Below are positions 17,030 to 25,253 of a DNA stretch of 32,780 bases, piece by piece (positions within the stretch are counted from its first letter, which is position 1; the number at the start of each line of letters is the position of its first letter). Below the pieces are notes generated by a model. It was given only the letters and a program-made list of their open reading frames with translations, searched no databases and was not told the origin of the DNA. A program made the position numbers and the translations under genes. Location: NCBI GenBank assembly GCA_029239935.1, contig JARBTY010000014.1, forward strand, positions 1 through 32,780, read 5' to 3'. The stretch comes from Clostridia bacterium. Its GTDB lineage: Bacteria > Bacillota_A > Clostridia > Lachnospirales > Cellulosilyticaceae.

Positions 17030-17182
17030 ATGGCTAAGGCTGGTATGAGAAGACCAGATCCAAGCGATCCACACGGTACCGAAAGCAATAAAAAACAGCA
17101 TTTTTCTAAAAATGAAGAAGCTCCAGTACCAGAGATACAGGGGAAGGCAAAAGCTGGACACAATAAAGCAGGGAAAATTTAA
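17030..17182 (+). CDS. Small hydrophilic 50-aa protein, possibly spore-associated
   Basis: A short gene that reads MAKAGMRRPDPSDPHGTE at its start. It continues with a Lys/Asn/Gln-rich middle and ends PVPEIQGKAKAGHNKAGKI. The protein has no hydrophobic stretch, is Pro/Lys/Gly-rich and is probably disordered. I recall similar short proteins in other Clostridia without known function. AAGGATGGTGA gives a ribosome site seven bases before the ATG, a sigma-G-like element lies upstream, and a 24-bp-stem terminator follows within 12 bases of the stop, so it has all the parts of a stand-alone gene. Expression in the developing spore is an inference from the promoter-like element and the composition. 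Confidence 0.7.
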   Translation: MAKAGMRRPDPSDPHGTESNKKQHFSKNEEAPVPEIQGKAKAGHNKAGKI

Positions 17183-17194
17183 TAAATATAGTTA

Positions 17195-17250
17195 TTATAA
17201 AGGAGCATAGAAAAAGCTAAGTGATCAGCTTTTTCTATGCTCCTTTATAA
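17195..17250. terminator. Terminator with a 24-bp perfect stem
   Basis: Arms 17195-17218 and 17227-17250 are perfect complements around an eight-base loop. The hairpin separates the small gene from the convergent FAD dehydrogenase gene and can work in both directions. The stem is unusually long for a terminator. Confidence 0.88.
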
Positions 17251-17266
17251 TAAAACGTAAATTGCA

Positions 17267-18670
17267 TTACTCTGATAATAGCTTTCTTGCCATCAGGACA
17301 CCCATCACAGAGGCCATCATAAGTCCCCTGGTCCAGCCGCTCGAATCACCTAAACAATAAAGGGATTGTATATTTGTATTTAACTCCGTATCTAATTTAA
17401 CCTTATTGCTGTAAAACTTAATTTCAGGGCCATATAAAAGGGTCTCTTTACTTGCAAAGCCAGGAACAACTTGATCCATTGCCTGTATAAAGCGGATGAT
17501 GTTCATCATAGGTCTATAAGGCATAGCAGAAGTTATATCTCCTGCAACGGCGTCAGGCAAGGTTGGTTTGACATTAGATCTGTCAAGTTCTTTTTGCCAG
17601 GTACGCTTGCCTTCTAAAATGTCACCATACCTTTGAACTAAAATATGACCATTTCCAAGCATATTCATAAGTTCTCCAACCTTTTTTCCATATTCAATAG
17701 GCTCATTGAAAGGATAAGAGAAATTATGGGAGCTTAAGATGGCTAAATTCGTATTATTTGATTTAAGATTTTTATAAGAATGACCATTTACAACAGCTAA
17801 GTTATTATCATAATTTTCTTGACTGACAAAGCCGCCAGGGTTTTGACAAAAAGTTCTTACCTTATTTCCAAAAGGTTCGGGATAACCAATAAGCTTAGAT
17901 TCATAAAGCACATTATTAACCTCTTCCATAATTTCATTTCTTACTTCCACACGCACACCGATATCAACTGTTCCGGAAGCATGGTCAATAGTATGTTTTT
18001 CGCACATTTCTTTTAACCAGTCGGCACCTTTTCTGCCTGTAGCAACGATAACTGTATCTGCGTAAATAGTTTCAGTCTGAGAAGTTTTTTTAGAAGATGA
18101 AATCACAACTCCTTTGCATACTCTATCTTCTATTATAAGATCTTTAGCCATGGTATTAAATAAAATATCAGCCCCATTAGCTAGTAAGTAATCTTCAATT
18201 TTAGCATAAATTTCTTGGGCTTTTTCAGTGCCAAGATGTCTTATAGGGCAATCTACAAGTTTAAGGCCAGCCTGAATTGCTTTACGTCTAATCTCTTTAA
18301 TTTCTTCTGTATTCCCCAGGCCCTCTACTTTAGGATCTGCACCAAATTCTAAGTAAATACTGTCTGTATATTGAATGAGTTCTTCACTCTTATTTATTCC
18401 AATAAGTTCTGGTAAATCTCCGCCTACTTCCGGACTTAAGGATAACTTCCCGTCAGAAAATGCACCAGCTCCAGAAAAACCAGTGGTAATGTGGCAATAA
18501 GGTTTGCAGTTAACACATGTTTTTGTTTTATCTTTTGGGCACTTACGCTTATGAATGCTGCAGCCTTTTTCCACAATAGCTATTTTCTTATAAGCGTGCT
18601 GCCTTATAAGTTCAAGAGCTGTAAATATACCAGACGGACCTGCACCAACAATAATTATATCATATTTCAT
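17267..18670 (-). CDS. FAD-dependent dehydrogenase (COG2509-like)
   Basis: A 467-residue flavoprotein of the uncharacterised COG2509 group. The FAD-binding Rossmann motif is IIIVGAGPSGIFTALE, and an ATG-type second nucleotide motif is seen as ADTVIVATGRKGADWL near 200. The C-terminus LYCLGDSSGWTRGLMMASVMG closes the FAD site. A cysteine cluster near the N-terminus (C44, C52, C55, C59 in KRKCPKDKTKTCVNCKPYC) could bind metal or an iron-sulfur cluster. I start it at 18670, nine bases after GGAG; the frame stays open 78 codons further upstream, but that part lacks a ribosome site and looks like untranslated DNA. The reaction is unknown. Confidence 0.88.
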   Translation of the reverse strand: MKYDIIIVGAGPSGIFTALELIRQHAYKKIAIVEKGCSIHKRKCPKDKTKTCVNCKPYCHITTGFSGAGAFSDGKLSLSPEVGGDLPELIGINKSEELIQYTDSIYLEFGADPKVEGLGNTEEIKEIRRKAIQAGLKLVDCPIRHLGTEKAQEIYAKIEDYLLANGADILFNTMAKDLIIEDRVCKGVVISSSKKTSQTETIYADTVIVATGRKGADWLKEMCEKHTIDHASGTVDIGVRVEVRNEIMEEVNNVLYESKLIGYPEPFGNKVRTFCQNPGGFVSQENYDNNLAVVNGHSYKNLKSNNTNLAILSSHNFSYPFNEPIEYGKKVGELMNMLGNGHILVQRYGDILEGKRTWQKELDRSNVKPTLPDAVAGDITSAMPYRPMMNIIRFIQAMDQVVPGFASKETLLYGPEIKFYSNKVKLDTELNTNIQSLYCLGDSSGWTRGLMMASVMGVLMARKLLSE

Positions 18671-18851
18671 GACTATCATCTCCTTCTGGCTTATAGCACA
18701 ACTATTTAGGGTAGTTGGTAGAAACATCTGATCCTTATTATCAGACTTATATAAGCGAACAATAAATTGAAAATCCAATAAAACATTCGTTCCATAAAAC
18801 ATTTTATAATAGAATACATATAAAAGCAATGGTATATAGTGTTTAAATTGC

Positions 18852-18880
18852 TTGACATACCTTATAGAATAAAATACTAT
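18852..18880 (+). promoter_or_regulatory. Sigma-A promoter of the corA leader
   Basis: TTGACA at 18852-18857 and TACTAT at 18875-18880 are 17 bases apart. The predicted start is near 18887, which gives corA a leader of almost 200 nt. Confidence 0.8.
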
Positions 18881-18904
18881 TAGTAATGAAGAATGATAAC
18901 TCAT

Positions 18905-19027
18905 AAAAAAGCTAATAACTAAAAGGAGTGTGAGTATTAATGGACGTCGGACCGAGTTATAGGCGTAGAAAAAAACAATTAAATAAAAAAATACTCACCC
19001 TAATTGGTTGCTGAAGCTAGCTTTTTT
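18905..19027 (+). promoter_or_regulatory. Terminator-like leader hairpin enclosing a short reading frame
   Basis: AAAAAAGCTA (18905-18914) pairs with TAGCTTTTTT (19018-19027); AACTAA (18917-18922) pairs with TTGGTT (19004-19009); GTGAGTATT (18930-18938) pairs with AATACTCAC (18990-18998). The long imperfect hairpin ends in a run of seven T residues, and its terminal loop carries most of a 24-codon reading frame. This looks like a transcription attenuator for corA. Confidence 0.5.
18940..19014 (+). CDS. Possible 24-aa leader peptide upstream of corA
   Basis: An ATG 11 bases after AAAAGGAG opens 24 codons that start MDVGPSYRRRKK and end in a hydrophobic ILTLIGC before TGA. The first half is strongly basic. 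The ribosome-site spacing is long, and the ribosome site and start region sit in the left arm of the leader hairpin, while the stop codon lies inside its right side. Translation would therefore change the fold. It could act as a leader peptide sensing translation or Mg2+-dependent ribosome behaviour, or be a chance frame. Confidence 0.35.
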   Translation: MDVGPSYRRRKKQLNKKILTLIGC

Positions 19028-19083
19028 TGATTAGTCTCTGCTTTCTCTGCAACGAATTAGTGTGTGGCAGAGGATGTGGAAAT

Positions 19084-20016
19084 GTGAAAAATATCTATAA
19101 GACATTTGATACAGGATTAAAAAACATAGATACTTTTGAGGATGGTGCATGGGTTAATCTGATTAATCCGACACCCCAAGAGATTAATGAAATATCTGCT
19201 GAATTTAACATAGAAGTTAATCATATTTTATCAGCACTCGATGAAGAAGAGAGAGCACGTATAGAAGTAGATGATAACTGTACGGTTATTATTGTGGATG
19301 TTCCTACTAAGGAGAATGAAGAAAATTCAGGGCAATACGCAACGATTCCTATGACAATAATCATAGGTGACAAATTTATTATTACTACATGCCTTCGGAA
19401 TATACAGCTATTGGATGATTTTAGTTCGGGGAAAGTTAAAGGGTTTTTTACCTTTAAGAAGACAAGATTTATTTTACAAGTGCTTTATAAAAATGCTTCT
19501 TATTATCTTCAATACTTAAGATATATTGACAGGCTGATTCATAGGATAGAACAAGATCTTCGTAAATCTATGAAAAATAAAGAACTTATTCAGCTTTTAG
19601 ATTTAGAAAAGAGTTTGGTCTATTTTAATACATCACTAAGAGCGAATGAAATCGTATTAGAAAAAATGATGCGTATGGAAAACATAAAGCAGTATCAAGA
19701 GGATGAAGATTTACTTGAAGATGTTATTATTGAAAATAAACAGGCTATTGAGATGGCTAATATATATAGTAATATTTTAAGCAGTACGATGGATGCCTTT
19801 TCATCAGTTATATCTAATAACCTTAACGTTGTTATGAAAACACTTACTTCTATTACAATAGTTATGGCTATTCCGACTATGATAGGGAGTTTTTGGGGAA
19901 TGAACGTTAGGGTGCCATTTCAGAATTATCCTTATGCTTTTGGTTTGATTTTAGTGCTTTCTATAGTATTTACAATCATTTTAACTTTGGTTATGGTAAC
20001 AAAAAAATTATTCTAA
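19084..20016 (+). CDS. corA: CorA-family Mg2+ (divalent cation) transporter
   Basis: A homopentameric inner-membrane channel for Mg2+, Co2+ or related ions. From the GTG at 19084 (AGAGGA about nine bases upstream) it has 310 residues; the frame also opens at ATG 19027, but that codon lies at the end of the leader hairpin and lacks a ribosome site. The N-terminal cytoplasmic domain starts with the WVNLINPTPQEI segment. A long helical stretch (about 120-250) leads to two membrane helices. The selectivity motif is seen in GSFWGMNVRVPF, with GMN at 272-274, and the tail is basic KKLF. Leader architecture suggests regulated expression. Confidence 0.93.
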   Translation: MKNIYKTFDTGLKNIDTFEDGAWVNLINPTPQEINEISAEFNIEVNHILSALDEEERARIEVDDNCTVIIVDVPTKENEENSGQYATIPMTIIIGDKFIITTCLRNIQLLDDFSSGKVKGFFTFKKTRFILQVLYKNASYYLQYLRYIDRLIHRIEQDLRKSMKNKELIQLLDLEKSLVYFNTSLRANEIVLEKMMRMENIKQYQEDEDLLEDVIIENKQAIEMANIYSNILSSTMDAFSSVISNNLNVVMKTLTSITIVMAIPTMIGSFWGMNVRVPFQNYPYAFGLILVLSIVFTIILTLVMVTKKLF

Positions 20017-20018
20017 TG

Positions 20019-20047
20019 AAAAGTGAGGCGATGAGCTCTCGCTTTTT
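20019..20047 (+). terminator. Terminator after corA
   Basis: AAAAGTGAG (20019-20027) pairs with CTCGCTTTT (20038-20046) with one G-U pair, followed by more T residues. Confidence 0.8.
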
Positions 20048-20057
20048 TTGTTGTGGA

Positions 20058-20083
20058 GATATATAAATACATATTTATATATC
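20058..20083. promoter_or_regulatory. 26-bp AT-only palindrome upstream of the cupin gene
   Basis: GATATATAAATA and its exact reverse complement are separated by CA. It overlaps a possible promoter pair (TTGTGG at 20051, TTTATA at 20074). It could be an operator or only an AT-rich hairpin. Confidence 0.4.
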
Positions 20084-20168
20084 GTGGTGTTTACGTCCCT
20101 AACTATAGTATTCTTATAAGAAAAGTCTTATGATAACTATATCAATAAATAAAAGAGAGGATAACCTT

Positions 20169-20621
20169 ATGTTTACAGCACAGTATTTTATAGAAAAATT
20201 GGAAATGATGCCTCATGTAGAGGGTGGGTATTACAAAGAATGCTTTTTATCAGACGAGCGTATGTGGAGCAGTATCTATTTTCTTTTAGAACAAGGGGAT
20301 GTATCACATCTGCATAGACTGCAGTCGGATGAATTGTGGTACTATCATGCTGGATCATCGCTTACTATTTATATAATAGATGTGGAGGGAAAGCTGACTG
20401 AAAAACAATTAGGCTTAGATATAGAAAAAGGAGAGGTGCCTCAAGTCTTGGTACCTAAAGGAACTATTTTTGGGTCTGCTCAAAATAAGGAGGGGTTCTC
20501 GCTAGTAGGATGTATGGTTGCTCCAGCTTTTACTTTTGAGGGATTTGAATTGTTTGAAAGAGAGGAGCTTTTACAGAAGTATCCGGAGCATCGTGATATC
20601 ATTGTGAGGTTGACAAGGTAG
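20169..20621 (+). CDS. Cupin-fold protein (DUF985 family)
   Basis: A 150-residue protein of the DUF985/Cupin_5 family (YML079W-like). The family features are MMPHVEGGYYKECF near residue 14, SSIYFLLEQGDVSHLHRL, DELWYYHAGSSL, VPKGTIFGS and MVAPAFTFEGFELFERE. The two His residues of SHLHRL and a Glu of DELWY sit where cupins bind ligand or metal. Its substrate is unknown; some relatives are linked to sugar metabolism. I start at 20169, behind AGAGAGG, rather than at the in-frame ATG at 20130. The gene appears isolated and is followed 45 bases later by hairpin element B. Confidence 0.88.
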   Translation: MFTAQYFIEKLEMMPHVEGGYYKECFLSDERMWSSIYFLLEQGDVSHLHRLQSDELWYYHAGSSLTIYIIDVEGKLTEKQLGLDIEKGEVPQVLVPKGTIFGSAQNKEGFSLVGCMVAPAFTFEGFELFEREELLQKYPEHRDIIVRLTR

Positions 20622-20666
20622 GGCGGGATTTAGATTTTTGCTTAATTAGTAATGAAATTAGAGGTC

Positions 20667-20755
20667 GCAAGGCGTGGGAGGGATATCTTTTGGGGCTCCG
20701 CGCCTACCCACAGCCAACCCGAGTCGCCCCAAAAGATATCCCTCCCCCACCTTGC
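20667..20755 (+). repeat. Hairpin element B (left type, 89 nt)
   Basis: Arms 20667-20696 and 20726-20755 pair over 30 positions with two mismatches. The 29-nt loop (20697-20725) differs from the element A loop at four positions but keeps the CCCACAGCCAACC centre. No right-type partner is found before the next gene. Confidence 0.9.
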
Positions 20756-21222
20756 TAGTGGCTATATCATTTGGTTAAAGACAAAGACCTAAAAAGATAA
20801 AGATGTAAAAAGATAAAGATCTAAAAAGATAAAGACCTAAAAATATAAAAACATGCATAATTTTCTGATGCTTGTCTAGGCTAAATAGAACAAGGATATA
20901 GATCTTCTGCTCCTAGTTAAAAATGAATATAGATCATTATTTGCAACAGCAAGTCTCCAATCTTGCTCTATCACCTCTCTATATCTTATAGCATTTAGTT
21001 TACTGAATAGATTGAGGTACTGGCGTACATTTTTAAAAATTAAACGTCATTTACGTAGTTATGATTTCTTGTGCTGCAAGAGAGCCTTAATACTATAAGG
21101 AATTAGAGAAAAAATACATAATTTCTTATTCTGAGGATATTATAGTGCGTAATAGTATCTAATGGATAGACATAAAAGAAAAAATCTATAGATCTTATGG
21201 TGAAGAATAGAGGGAGATGCTA
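20756..21222 (+). other. Region after hairpin B, partial unit without gene
   Basis: About 470 bases without a supportable gene. It has four 16-base repeats, a GCAAGTCTCC hairpin core at 20949-20967 shared with the first unit, and then AT-rich sequence. A CTAGGC at about 20878 recalls the right-type arm, but no conserved loop follows. Confidence 0.6.
20786..20849 (+). repeat. Four 16-base tandem repeats
   Basis: GACCTAAAAAGATAAA and near copies start at 20786, 20802, 20818 and 20834. The array occupies the same place behind hairpin B as the 19-base repeats behind hairpin A. Confidence 0.85.
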
Positions 21223-21681
21223 ATGAGAATAGGAATTATTTCAGATACCCATGGTCTTTTGAGGCAGGAATTCATACAGGCATTTAAGGGGTGTGAACTT
21301 ATTTTTCATGCTGGGGATATTGGTAAACAGGAGATGCTAGATGAGCTAAAGAAAATAGCTCCTGTTGTGGTGGTGAAAGGGAATAATGATAGGGATAGTT
21401 GGGCAGAAAACTTACCAATAGAGAATTTAACCAAGGCTGATGGTAAAGAGATTTATATGATTCATGATCTAAAAGAAAGCCAAATAGCATTCGAAAATAG
21501 TGATATAGATATAGATATAGTTATAAGCGGTCATTCTCATATTTATAAGGAGGAGACAAAAGAAAATGTTCTTTATCTCAATCCAGGAGGAGCAGGACCT
21601 AAGCGATTAGGAAGAGCAACTACTGCGATGCTCCTTAAGATAGAAGATGGTATAGTGAAAATCCAAAAAGTAGAACTATGA
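21223..21681 (+). CDS. Metallophosphoesterase, YfcE/MJ0936 family
   Basis: A 152-residue calcineurin-like phosphodiesterase with a dimetal centre. All core motifs are present: GIISDTHG near residue 4, FHAGDIG near 32, VVKGNNDRD near 51, MIHD near 77, and VISGHSHIYK near 103, which supplies the last ligands. The length and NPGGAGPKR end match the YfcE/MJ0936 group, which hydrolyses model phosphodiesters; the natural substrate is unknown. Start at 21223, six bases after AGGGAG; the ATG at 21217 overlaps that site. It is convergent with ileS. Confidence 0.92.
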   Translation: MRIGIISDTHGLLRQEFIQAFKGCELIFHAGDIGKQEMLDELKKIAPVVVVKGNNDRDSWAENLPIENLTKADGKEIYMIHDLKESQIAFENSDIDIDIVISGHSHIYKEETKENVLYLNPGGAGPKRLGRATTAMLLKIEDGIVKIQKVEL

Positions 21682-21766
21682 TCGTTCTACTTAAACGCAT
21701 CTCTTAGAGTACAATAGTGAGGCCCATCCATCAAAGTGTTTTTAATGATACAAGTTATGAATAGCA

Positions 21767-21799
21767 AAAACCCTAGAAATTTTGAATTTCTAGGGTTTT
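21767..21799. terminator. Bidirectional terminator between phosphoesterase and ileS
   Basis: A perfect 15-bp stem (21767-21781 with 21785-21799) and a three-base loop, with T runs outward on both strands. Confidence 0.9.
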
Positions 21800-21816
21800 G
21801 TTTTTTCAAAATAGTA

Positions 21817-24800
21817 TTAAGCTTTTTTTACAGTAAAAGTAACTTCTTCTCCATTTACTTTCCATTCTTTTGTATAGCCATCTAAGCTGCCTTCAGCAAC
21901 TTCGACTGCAAGAACTTCTGAAGCAATAAGAGTATTGTTTTTAGCCATGATAGCAGCAATTTTTTCATTACCTGCATAAGCTACTAAAATGTGATCTTGT
22001 ACTTCGAAGTCAGCTTCTTTTCTCATGGTTTGTATTTTAGAAATAATTTCTCTTACAAAACCTTCTTCTAAAAGCTCTTCGGAAAGATTAGTATCAATAA
22101 CAACTGTGTAGCCTCTGTCTACAGCTGATACGAAACCGCCTTTTTGTGCTGTATCGATAAGTACATCTTCTTTTGTAAGTTCGATTGTTTCGCCTTGAAT
22201 GTCAAGTTTTAACATACCAGTTGTGTTAAGCTCATCCATAGCTTTTGAACCATCAAGTTCTGCAAGGGCTGTTCGAATGGCATTTAAAAGCTTACCATAT
22301 TTCGGCCCTAAAGTACGCATTTGAGGCTTAAAGCTGTAAGAGATAAATTCACTTGCATCTGTTTTAAACTCTACATTTTTAACATTTAATTCTTCAGCTA
22401 TAATTTCGATAAATGCTTCTTCAAGAATTTCGGAAGCACCTACATACATTGTACCGATAGGCTGACGATTTTTGATATTTGATTCATTACGGCAGCTGCG
22501 TCCAAGTACAACGATTTGAAGAACCTCTTCCATAGATTTTTCAAGACTTGTGTCAATCATCGCCTCATCAAAGCTTGGGAAGTCACAAAGATGTACACTC
22601 ATAGGAGCTTTAGTATCTACAGTTCTAACAAGATTTTGATAGATTTGCTCTGACATAAACGGAATAAATGGTGCAGACACTTTTGCAAGTGTTACAAGTA
22701 CTGTATGAAGTGTCATGTATGCATTGATCTTATCTTGAGGCATTTCGCTTTGCCAGAATCTTTCACGGCTTCTGCGTACATACCAATTTGACACTTCATC
22801 TATAAAGTCCTGCATAATGCGGGATGCTTCAAAAATACGGTAGTTTTCAAGATGTTCATCAACTTCTTTAACAAGAGTATTGAGTTTTGAAAGTACCCAT
22901 TTATCCATCATGTTAAGTGAATTATAATCTAGTGTATATTTTGTTGGGTCAAATGCATCGATGTTTGCATAAAGCACATAAAATGCATAAGTGTTCCAGA
23001 AGGTTCCCATGAACTTTCTTTGAGACTCACTGACATTTTCAGAGCCAAAACGGCTTGGAAGCCATGGAGCACTTGCTGAGTAGAAATACCAACGAACAGC
23101 ATCCGCACCTTGTGCATCCAGTACGCTCCAAGGATCTACTACATTACCTTTGTGCTTGCTCATTTTTTGACCTTCTTTATCACAGACATGTCCTAATACA
23201 ATGACATTTTTATATGGAGACTTATCAAAGATAAGTGTTGAAATAGCCATAAGTGTATAGAACCATCCACGGGTTTGGTCTACGGCTTCTGAGATAAAGT
23301 CAGCTGGATAGTTTGCTTCAAAGATCTCTTTATTTTCAAACGGATAATGCCATTGTGCAAAAGGCATAGAACCGCTGTCATACCAACAGTCAATAACGTC
23401 CCCAACTCTCGTCATCTGTTCTCCACATTTTGAGCAAGTAAGGTGTACATTATCGATATAAGGCTTATGAAGTTCGATTTCATCCGGACAGTCCGGGCTC
23501 ATTGACTTAAGTTCTTCAATGCTTCCGATCATGTGTTTGTGACCACATTCACATTCCCAGATAGGCAGTGGTGTCCCCCAGTATCGTGAACGAGAAAGAC
23601 CCCAGTCAATAACACCTTCAAGGAAGTTACCGAAACGTCCTTCGCCGATTGATGGAGGAAGCCAGTTAACTGTATTGTTGTTTTTAACAAGAGCAGCACG
23701 AACCTTTGTCATAGAGATAAACCATGTATCACGAGCATAGTAGAGAAGTGGTGTATCGCATCTCCAGCAGTGAGGGTAGCTGTGTTCGTAAGGCTCTGAT
23801 TTAAACAACTTATTATTTTCAGCAAGCCATTTAAGAATGTGTTTATCTGCATCTTTAACAAAAATGTTCTGCCATAAGTCTACTTCTTTTGTAAAGTATC
23901 CTTGTTCATTAACAAGCTGAACGAAAGGTAAGTCATTTTCGCGGCCTACTCTAGCGTCATCTTCACCAAAAGCTGGGGCAATGTGAACAATACCTGTACC
24001 ATCAGTAAGCGTTACATACGTATCAGAAACGACAAACCAAGCCTTTTTATCAGGTTTTGCAAAGTCAAAGAGAGGCTCGTATTCCATGCCGCAAAGGTCT
24101 TTGCCGGTGTATTTTTCTAAAATGCATGCCCCTTCTCCAAGTACTGAAGCAACTAAGGTTTCTGCTAAGATATATTTATTGCCGTCAAACTCTGCTTTAA
24201 CATAAGCGTGCTCAGGGTGAACGCAAAGCGCTACGTTTGAAGGAAGTGTCCAAGGTGTTGTTGTCCAGGCTAAAAGATAAGTGCCATTTTCACCTTTTAC
24301 TTTGAATTTAGCTACTGCAGTTGCATCTTTAATATCTTTGTAGCCTTGAGCAACTTCGTGAGAAGATAAAGAAGTTCCGCAGCGAGGACAGTAAGGAACG
24401 ATTTTATGGCCTTTATAAATAAGATCCTTGTCCCAAATTTGTTTAAGAGACCACCATACAGATTCGATGTAGTTATTATGATAGGTTACATAGGGGTCAT
24501 TCATATCTACCCAGTAGCCAACCCTGTCAGACATCTTTTCCCACTCGCTTTGGTATTTCCAAACACTTTCTTTACATTTAGTAATAAAGTCTTCAACACC
24601 ATAACTTTCAATTTGAGGTTTGCCGCTGATGCCAAGAAGCTTTTCAACTTCAAGTTCAACAGGTAAACCGTGAGTATCCCAACCAGCTTTACGAAGAACT
24701 TTGTAACCTTTCATTGTTTTATAACGTGGTACAAGGTCTTTAATGACACGGGTTAAAATGTGTCCGATGTGAGGTTTGCCGTTTGCTGTTGGAGGACCAT

Positions 24801-24933
24801 CATAAAAAGTGAAAGTTGGTCCTTCTTCTCTGGCTGTTATAGAATCTTCAAATACGTTGTTTTCTTTCCAGAACTTTAGAACATCTAGCTCTCTGTCCAC
24901 AAAGTTCAGGTTGGTATCTACCTTTTTGTACAT
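21817..24933 (-). CDS. ileS: Isoleucyl-tRNA synthetase
   Basis: It charges tRNA-Ile and edits mischarged valine. The 1038-residue length matches the long (eukaryote-like, IleS2) clade rather than the roughly 920-residue IleS1. Motifs: class I HIGH in PPTANGKPHIGHIL (H55-H58), the WTTTPWTLPSNVAL editing-domain motif near 225, and KMSKH near 590. Two CxxC pairs are also visible inside the catalytic insertion (PYCPRCG near 184 and TCSKCG near 502). The ATG has an AGGAGG site. Expression is controlled by a T-box leader directly upstream, so uncharged tRNA-Ile should switch it on. IleS2-type enzymes are often less sensitive to mupirocin; that is family knowledge only. Confidence 0.97.
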   Translation of the reverse strand: MYKKVDTNLNFVDRELDVLKFWKENNVFEDSITAREEGPTFTFYDGPPTANGKPHIGHILTRVIKDLVPRYKTMKGYKVLRKAGWDTHGLPVELEVEKLLGISGKPQIESYGVEDFITKCKESVWKYQSEWEKMSDRVGYWVDMNDPYVTYHNNYIESVWWSLKQIWDKDLIYKGHKIVPYCPRCGTSLSSHEVAQGYKDIKDATAVAKFKVKGENGTYLLAWTTTPWTLPSNVALCVHPEHAYVKAEFDGNKYILAETLVASVLGEGACILEKYTGKDLCGMEYEPLFDFAKPDKKAWFVVSDTYVTLTDGTGIVHIAPAFGEDDARVGRENDLPFVQLVNEQGYFTKEVDLWQNIFVKDADKHILKWLAENNKLFKSEPYEHSYPHCWRCDTPLLYYARDTWFISMTKVRAALVKNNNTVNWLPPSIGEGRFGNFLEGVIDWGLSRSRYWGTPLPIWECECGHKHMIGSIEELKSMSPDCPDEIELHKPYIDNVHLTCSKCGEQMTRVGDVIDCWYDSGSMPFAQWHYPFENKEIFEANYPADFISEAVDQTRGWFYTLMAISTLIFDKSPYKNVIVLGHVCDKEGQKMSKHKGNVVDPWSVLDAQGADAVRWYFYSASAPWLPSRFGSENVSESQRKFMGTFWNTYAFYVLYANIDAFDPTKYTLDYNSLNMMDKWVLSKLNTLVKEVDEHLENYRIFEASRIMQDFIDEVSNWYVRRSRERFWQSEMPQDKINAYMTLHTVLVTLAKVSAPFIPFMSEQIYQNLVRTVDTKAPMSVHLCDFPSFDEAMIDTSLEKSMEEVLQIVVLGRSCRNESNIKNRQPIGTMYVGASEILEEAFIEIIAEELNVKNVEFKTDASEFISYSFKPQMRTLGPKYGKLLNAIRTALAELDGSKAMDELNTTGMLKLDIQGETIELTKEDVLIDTAQKGGFVSAVDRGYTVVIDTNLSEELLEEGFVREIISKIQTMRKEADFEVQDHILVAYAGNEKIAAIMAKNNTLIASEVLAVEVAEGSLDGYTKEWKVNGEEVTFTVKKA

Positions 24934-24968
24934 GATTTGCCTCCTGTATTGTAATTAAATGTAAACAT

Positions 24969-25215
24969 TAAAAAACTCCTCCATCCATTAACAGGACGAA
25001 AGAGTATGATATACGTAGTCTTCCGCGGTACCACCTGATTTGTCTCTCCTAATAGAGAAACCGCTCGTTATACCTTTCCTTATATGTAACGGTAGGATTC
25101 CGTCAGAGCCTACTTTATTTCGGTCTGCCACTCCAAGGGGATTTTTCGTATTTTCTATCGTATGGGCTTACACCAACCCCACTCGCTGAGAACGCATTAA
25201 AAATAGTACTTTTCC
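24969..25215 (-). promoter_or_regulatory. T-box leader of ileS (Ile specifier)
   Basis: On the minus strand the T-box sequence AGGTGGTACCGCGG lies near 25026-25039. The intrinsic terminator, which pairs 24975-24986 with 24994-25005 in 12 consecutive pairs including G-U, ends in a T run 36 bases before the ATG. Stem I is recognisable upstream, with the GGTGTAAGCC-type distal segment and GGAGTGGC near its base. The best specifier candidate is ATC at 25140-25142, read on the minus strand, which is an isoleucine codon and agrees with the gene. Confidence 0.93.
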
Positions 25216-25253
25216 TTTTCACTGTGTTTATAATATGAAATTATATAGATTAT

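Noticed and set aside
16981..17163. A 60-codon minus-strand frame opposite the small gene
   Set aside because: The plus-strand frame in the same place has a ribosome site, promoter-like element and terminator; the minus frame has none.
18671..18904. A 78-residue N-terminal extension of the FAD dehydrogenase
   Set aside because: The extension has no ribosome site and family members start at the FAD-binding strand, where a GGAG site is found; it probably only reflects an open frame in AT-rich DNA.
18887..19083. M-box (ykoK) Mg2+ riboswitch upstream of corA
   Set aside because: I could not find the conserved M-box core segments, and the region is dominated by a simple hairpin around a short reading frame.
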